From NCBI GenBank assembly GCA_040905025.1, contig JBBDSJ010000130.1:1-64000 (forward strand): DNA of 64,000 nucleotides. Direction: 5' to 3'. Numbering within the stretch: position 1 is the stretch's first letter; every line of letters starts with the position of its first letter. The DNA comes from JBBDSJ01 sp040905025 (lineage in GTDB: Bacteria; Pseudomonadota; Gammaproteobacteria; Methylohalomonadales; Methylohalomonadaceae). Under the pieces are notes generated by a model. That model was not told the DNA's origin and did not search any database. It saw nothing but the letters and a program-made list of their open reading frames with translations. A program made the translations under genes and the position numbers. This document shows positions 59,761 through 64,000 of this stretch, one piece after another.

Positions 59761-62670
59761 ATGAATACTATCCGCATACGCGGTGCCCGCACCCACAATC
59801 TCAAGAATATTGACCTGGAATTGCCACGTGATCGGTTGATTGTGATCACCGGCCTGTCGGGTTCCGGCAAGTCATCGCTGGCTTTTGATACGATTTATGC
59901 CGATGGGCAGCGCCGTTATGTCGAGTCGTTGTCGGCCTATGCGCGCCAGTTTCTGTCGATGATGGAAAAACCGGATGTGGATCACATCGAGGGACTGTCA
60001 CCGGCGATTTCGATTGAGCAGAAATCGACTTCGCATAATCCGCGTTCCACGGTCGGCACCATCACTGAAATCTACGATTATTTGCGTTTGTTGTTCGCCC
60101 GGGCAGGTGAGCCGCGCTGCCCGACGCATGGCGTGACGCTGGCGGCACAGAGTGTCAGCCAGATGGTGGATGCAATTCTGGCACGGCCGGAGGGTGACAA
60201 GCTCATGTTGCTGGCGCCGGTTATCCAGGGCCGTAAAGGCGAGCATATCCAGGTGTTTGAACGTCTGCAGGCGGAAGGATTTCTGCGCGCGCGCGTGAAT
60301 GGCGAATTGATCGAACTGGGTGAACCGATCAAGCTGGAGCGCTACAAGAAACACGACATCGAGGCTGTGGTGGATCGCTTCAAGGTGCGTGAGGATCTGC
60401 GTTTGCGGTTGGCGGAGTCGATCGAAACGGCCCTGCGGCTGTCGGACGGGCTGGTACGCATTGCACCGATGGATGAGCACACGCCTGACGCCGAAATTTT
60501 GTTTTCAGCCCGCCATGCCTGCCCGCATTGTGGTTACAGCATCAGTGAACTTGAACCGAAACTGTTTTCGTTTAATAACCCGGCCGGTGCCTGCCCGGGC
60601 TGTGACGGTCTGGGTGTTATCCAGTTCTTTGACCCGGCCCGGGTCGTGCAGGACCCGGAACTGAGCCTCCCCGGTGGCGCTATCCGTGGCTGGGACCGGC
60701 GCAATGCTTATTATTACAGCCTGATCCAGTCGCTGGCGAAGCACTATAAATTCAATATTGATACCCCGTTTGGTGAATTGCCCGAAGCGGTGCGGGAAGC
60801 GATTTTGCACGGCAGTGGCGAAACCGAGATTGAGTTCAGCTATCTGAACCAGCGCCAGGGCCGGATTAAACGCCGGCATCCGTTTGAGGGCGTGATCCCC
60901 AATATGGAGCGGCGTTACCGGGAAACCGATTCGGTCATGATTCGGGAAGAGCTGGCGCGTTATCAGGCCAGCCAGCCGTGTCCGGCCTGCAGCGGCAGTC
61001 GTTTGAATGAAGCGGCCCGGCATGTCTTTATTAATGATGTTACGTTGCCGATGATCACGGCGTTGCCGGTGGGCGATGCGCAGACATTTTTTGCCGATTT
61101 GCAACTGATCGGCCGGCGCCAGGAAATTGCCAGCAAAATCCTGAAAGAGGTGGGTGAGCGGTTACAGTTCCTGATCAATGTAGGACTGGACTACCTGACG
61201 CTGGATCGCAATGCCGACTCGCTGTCGGGTGGCGAAGCGCAACGTATCCGCCTGGCCAGCCAGATCGGGGCCGGCCTGGTCGGCGTGATGTACATTCTGG
61301 ATGAACCCTCGATTGGTCTGCATCAGCGTGACAACCAACGCTTGCTGGCAACGCTCAGGCATTTACGCGATCTCGGCAACACGGTTATCGTGGTTGAACA
61401 TGACGAGGAAGCCATTCGCGAGGCGGATTATCTGGTCGACATGGGTCCTGGCGCCGGTATCCATGGTGGCGAAGTCGTGGCGCAGGGGTCGGCCGCTGAT
61501 ATTGCCGCCGCCGAGCATTCCCTGACCGGCCAGTATCTGTCCGGGCGCAAACAGATTGCAGTGCCGGCCGCACGTACACCAGTGGACAAACAGCAGCTGA
61601 TTAAACTGTGCGGAGCCAGTGGCCACAACCTGAAAAATGTTGATATCGAAATACCGGTCGGTCTGCTGAGTTGCATTACCGGGGTTTCCGGTTCCGGCAA
61701 GTCCACGCTGATCAATGACACGCTGTACCGGATTGTGGCGGCAGAACTCAATGGTGCGAGTGAACAGCCATCTGCCTACAGTTCGATTGCAGGCCTTGAA
61801 TTGATCGACAAGGTTGTCGATATCGATCAAAGCCCGATCGGCCGGACGCCGCGTTCCAATCCGGCCACTTATACCGGTCTCTTTACCCCTATTCGTGAAC
61901 TCTTTGCTGCCACCCAGGAAGCCCGCTCACGTGGCTATCAGCCGGGCCGTTTCAGTTTCAATGTCAAGGGTGGCCGCTGCGAACCGTGCCAGGGTGACGG
62001 ACTGATCAAGGTAGAAATGCATTTTCTGCCGGATATCTATGTACCTTGCGATGTTTGCAAGGGCCAGCGTTACAGCCGTGAAACGCTGGATGTACGTTAC
62101 AAGGGCAAGAATATTCATGAAGTACTGGATATGAGTGTTGAGGAAGCACGCAGCTTTTTTGATCCGGTACCTGTCATTGCGCGCAAATTGCAGACCTTGA
62201 TGGATGTCGGCCTGTCCTATATTCGCCTCGGTCAGAATGCCACGACCTTGTCCGGGGGCGAAGCCCAACGTATCAAACTTTCGCGTGAACTGTCGAAACG
62301 CGATACCGGCCGTACCCTGTATATTCTGGATGAGCCGACGACCGGTCTGCATTTTCAGGATATTCAGCAACTGTTGAATGTACTGCATCGCTTGCGTGAT
62401 CATGGCAATACGATTGTTGTTATCGAACACAATCTGGATGTCATCAAGACGGCAGACTGGGTGGTTGATTTGGGTCCGGAAGGCGGGCATCGGGGTGGCG
62501 AAATCATAGCCAGCGGTACGCCCGAACAAATTGCACGTATAAAAGCATCACATACAGGGCGCTACTTGCAGCCACTGCTGACAACAGCCAACAAATTAAA
62601 ACCCGCTGCAGCAAAAAAAGCGACGAAGAAGAAAGCTGTCAGAAAAAAACGTCTGGCAACCTCGGCCTGA
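59761..62670 (+). CDS. uvrA: UvrA, excinuclease ABC subunit A
   Basis: 969 residues from ATG 59761 (MNTIRIRGARTHNLKNIDLE). Two ABC ATPases with Walker A GLSGSGKSS and GVSGSGKST, signatures LSGGEAQRIRLASQIG and LSGGEAQRIKLSRELS, and zinc-binding modules including CPHC, CPGC, CEPC and CDVC. The Lys-rich tail (KKATKKKAVRKKR) goes beyond the E. coli end. Damage-recognition ATPase of nucleotide excision repair. Confidence 0.98.
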   Translation: MNTIRIRGARTHNLKNIDLELPRDRLIVITGLSGSGKSSLAFDTIYADGQRRYVESLSAYARQFLSMMEKPDVDHIEGLSPAISIEQKSTSHNPRSTVGTITEIYDYLRLLFARAGEPRCPTHGVTLAAQSVSQMVDAILARPEGDKLMLLAPVIQGRKGEHIQVFERLQAEGFLRARVNGELIELGEPIKLERYKKHDIEAVVDRFKVREDLRLRLAESIETALRLSDGLVRIAPMDEHTPDAEILFSARHACPHCGYSISELEPKLFSFNNPAGACPGCDGLGVIQFFDPARVVQDPELSLPGGAIRGWDRRNAYYYSLIQSLAKHYKFNIDTPFGELPEAVREAILHGSGETEIEFSYLNQRQGRIKRRHPFEGVIPNMERRYRETDSVMIREELARYQASQPCPACSGSRLNEAARHVFINDVTLPMITALPVGDAQTFFADLQLIGRRQEIASKILKEVGERLQFLINVGLDYLTLDRNADSLSGGEAQRIRLASQIGAGLVGVMYILDEPSIGLHQRDNQRLLATLRHLRDLGNTVIVVEHDEEAIREADYLVDMGPGAGIHGGEVVAQGSAADIAAAEHSLTGQYLSGRKQIAVPAARTPVDKQQLIKLCGASGHNLKNVDIEIPVGLLSCITGVSGSGKSTLINDTLYRIVAAELNGASEQPSAYSSIAGLELIDKVVDIDQSPIGRTPRSNPATYTGLFTPIRELFAATQEARSRGYQPGRFSFNVKGGRCEPCQGDGLIKVEMHFLPDIYVPCDVCKGQRYSRETLDVRYKGKNIHEVLDMSVEEARSFFDPVPVIARKLQTLMDVGLSYIRLGQNATTLSGGEAQRIKLSRELSKRDTGRTLYILDEPTTGLHFQDIQQLLNVLHRLRDHGNTIVVIEHNLDVIKTADWVVDLGPEGGHRGGEIIASGTPEQIARIKASHTGRYLQPLLTTANKLKPAAAKKATKKKAVRKKRLATSA

Positions 62671-62679
62671 ATATAACCT

Positions 62680-63327
62680 TTATTGATTCAACTGACCGCC
62701 AAGACTCAGTCCGTAGATGACCAATACCGGGATCTGTATCAACAAGGCCAGTGCTTGTGCGAGAAATTCATTATTGCCATGAATATGCAGGACGTGGTCG
62801 ATTTGGTTACCCAGCCCCTCGGCGATCACCGGCAGCAAACGCATACTCAGCATAATCAGCACCAGTAATAAAAACGCAGTCGGCCAGCCCGGCCAGACAT
62901 GCAACGCTGCAATATCGAGACGCAGTGCCAGCCATTTTCCCAGCAAACCCAATGCAACGATGCCCTGAACAGGAAGAATCAGCGCCTGCCAGCGTTCACT
63001 GCCTGGTAACAGCGGTAGCAGTAATGCCAGCAGGAACAGAATATTGATGAGTGATTGCGGCCGGCCGGATGGTTGTGCGAGCAAATCCATTAATGCCGGT
63101 GCCGACGTCTGTCCGTAGATCAACGGATAGCTGAGAAAAATAAACAACAGCAGTGCCAGTATGCGCAGCAAAGGCAGGCCGATATGTTCCCAGTACCAGA
63201 GTAATACTCTTGAACGCAGACATTGCTCAAGCCGTGCATGCGACCATGCCAGGCTAATGCTTGTCAGGAAATAAAGTACAGCTGCCAGCCATAGACACGG
63301 ATGCAGTATGACATCCAGCAAACTCAT
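62680..63327 (-). CDS. Uncharacterised multi-helix membrane protein
   Basis: 215 residues with about five hydrophobic segments (LWLAAVLYFLTSISLAWS, ILALLLFIFLSYPLIYG, FLLALLLPLLPG, FLLLVLIMLSMRLLPVI, ALALLIQIPVLVIYGLSL). The family is not known to me. It is convergent with uvrA (10 bp apart) and 12 bp downstream of the FadL-like gene on the same strand, so probably its operon partner. Confidence 0.7.
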   Translation of the reverse strand: MSLLDVILHPCLWLAAVLYFLTSISLAWSHARLEQCLRSRVLLWYWEHIGLPLLRILALLLFIFLSYPLIYGQTSAPALMDLLAQPSGRPQSLINILFLLALLLPLLPGSERWQALILPVQGIVALGLLGKWLALRLDIAALHVWPGWPTAFLLLVLIMLSMRLLPVIAEGLGNQIDHVLHIHGNNEFLAQALALLIQIPVLVIYGLSLGGQLNQ

Positions 63328-63338
63328 GGCGTTGTTGC

Positions 63339-64000
63339 TCAGAGCGAGTTAAAGCTGACTGATATTGTCAGCCAGTGAATACCGACATCAAGCGTGCTAT
63401 TGTTGAATTCGCCGGCTCGTAGCCGGCTTTGACCGATCGTTTCAGAGTTCGGAATATCCCACTGATAACCAAAATCAATCTGGTATTGATCGCGCCGATG
63501 GCCCACACCAAAGCTGAGGCTGTGCTCGGTAATTGCCGCTGTCAATGGCGTTAATGTGCCGGTTGGTACAGGGCTTTTACCATAACTGTAACCGGCACGC
63601 AGTTGTGTCCGGCCAGACCAGTCGTACTCGACACCCGCACGGATCACGAAACGATCACGCCAGTCGAGCGGGGCGATATCGGTCAGGCTGTCAGCACCGA
63701 CGATGCCATTTAATACGGCGTCGTTGCCGTTGGTTAACGTAATCGGCAGAGTATTGAAACTGTTGCTCCAGCCGATCCAGTCGAGTTGGCCGAGCAATTT
63801 CAGATATGGTTGCGCCTGCCAGTCAACGGCGGCACTGGCGACGGCTGGCAAATGTGTCTTGAGGCGGGCATCGTAGCGAAATGGTCCGAGTCCGGGAACC
63901 TGAACATCGGCATTGCCGCGCAAAGAACCGGTAGTGTTAAATACCGTTTTGGTGGTATAGCGCAGCCCGACCTCGACATTGTCACGGGGCCGCAACAACA
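63339..64000 (-). CDS. FadL/OmpP1-type outer-membrane transporter, C-terminal part
   Basis: About 220 residues of beta-barrel sequence ending in a regular membrane strand (LDVGIHWLTISVSFNSL) with an outer-membrane-like terminus. VEVGLRYTTKTVFNTTGS, RFVIRAGVEYDWSGRTQLR and AGYSYGKSPVPTGTLTPL match the OmpP1/FadL/TodX family of hydrophobic-compound porins. The frame is open through the right edge, so the signal peptide and hatch domain are missing. Confidence 0.8.
   Translation of the reverse strand, partial: LLRPRDNVEVGLRYTTKTVFNTTGSLRGNADVQVPGLGPFRYDARLKTHLPAVASAAVDWQAQPYLKLLGQLDWIGWSNSFNTLPITLTNGNDAVLNGIVGADSLTDIAPLDWRDRFVIRAGVEYDWSGRTQLRAGYSYGKSPVPTGTLTPLTAAITEHSLSFGVGHRRDQYQIDFGYQWDIPNSETIGQSRLRAGEFNNSTLDVGIHWLTISVSFNSL

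Overview
The window is a piece of a gammaproteobacterial chromosome of moderate GC. Evidence for this is the gene content: tamAB, rimK, rplM-rpsI, coq7 (ubiquinone), an OxyR with Cys199/Cys208, zapE, rmuC, divergent ssb and uvrA, a Slp-type lipoprotein and a FadL-type porin at the right edge. A CbbY-like sugar-bisphosphate phosphatase and a siroheme sulfite reductase with a conserved partner gene would suit an autotrophic or sulfur-metabolising lineage, but that is inference and I do not name a genus. Four 100-N gaps are each flanked by the same 55 bp on both sides. This is a scaffolding signature: the true sequence is continuous there once one 55-bp copy is dropped, and the data look like a short-read (possibly metagenome) assembly.

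Layout. 0-3 kb: a LysR fragment, then rimB-like / rimK / succinylglutamate-desuccinylase-like genes. 3-9 kb: tamB-tamA. 9-12.3 kb: a MscS-family channel, a soluble MgtE-like N/CBS protein and full MgtE in one tight operon. 12.5-15.5 kb: a second ATP-grasp module (exported retropepsin-like protease, inactive transglutaminase with 7 TM helices, RimK-related ligase). 15.5-17.1 kb: tRNA-Gln, a second tRNA-Gln 3' end split by a 77-bp palindromic element, a 23S-IVS-type four-helix-bundle gene, and rpsI/rplM. 17.3-25.1 kb: coq7, a small heat-shock gene behind a textbook sigma-32 promoter, a Do-family protease, oxyR, slp, cbbY-like, sirB1 and a radical SAM gene.

25.3-38 kb: a complete type I-G (formerly I-U) CRISPR-Cas locus on the minus strand. 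In transcription order it holds three overlapping uncharacterised ORFs, cas3, csx17 (cas8), csb1 (cas7), csb2 (cas5-cas6), cas4-cas1 fusion, cas2, leader, and an array of 23 real repeats. A CopG/RelE-type toxin-antitoxin pair sits inverted between the interference and adaptation genes. The three overlapping small ORFs at the head of the cas operon are the best candidate here for something undescribed.

38-49 kb: a SEC-C/TPR protein, rmuC, a WYL regulator with a nucleotidyltransferase pair (frameshifted in an A6 run), zapE, a 70-aa orphan with a near-consensus promoter, and a two-component system followed upstream by three PepSY proteins. 49-52 kb: sulfite reductase and partner. 52-54 kb: a decayed accessory patch with HigBA, two full copies of a structured inverted-repeat element, and deletion-truncated YciI and DUF899/sigma-factor genes. 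54-64 kb: an ABC-2 exporter, pyruvate kinase, an LplT-like MFS protein, a lipoprotein, ssb, uvrA, a membrane protein and the FadL-like fragment. Copies of the inverted-repeat element are scattered over the whole window.
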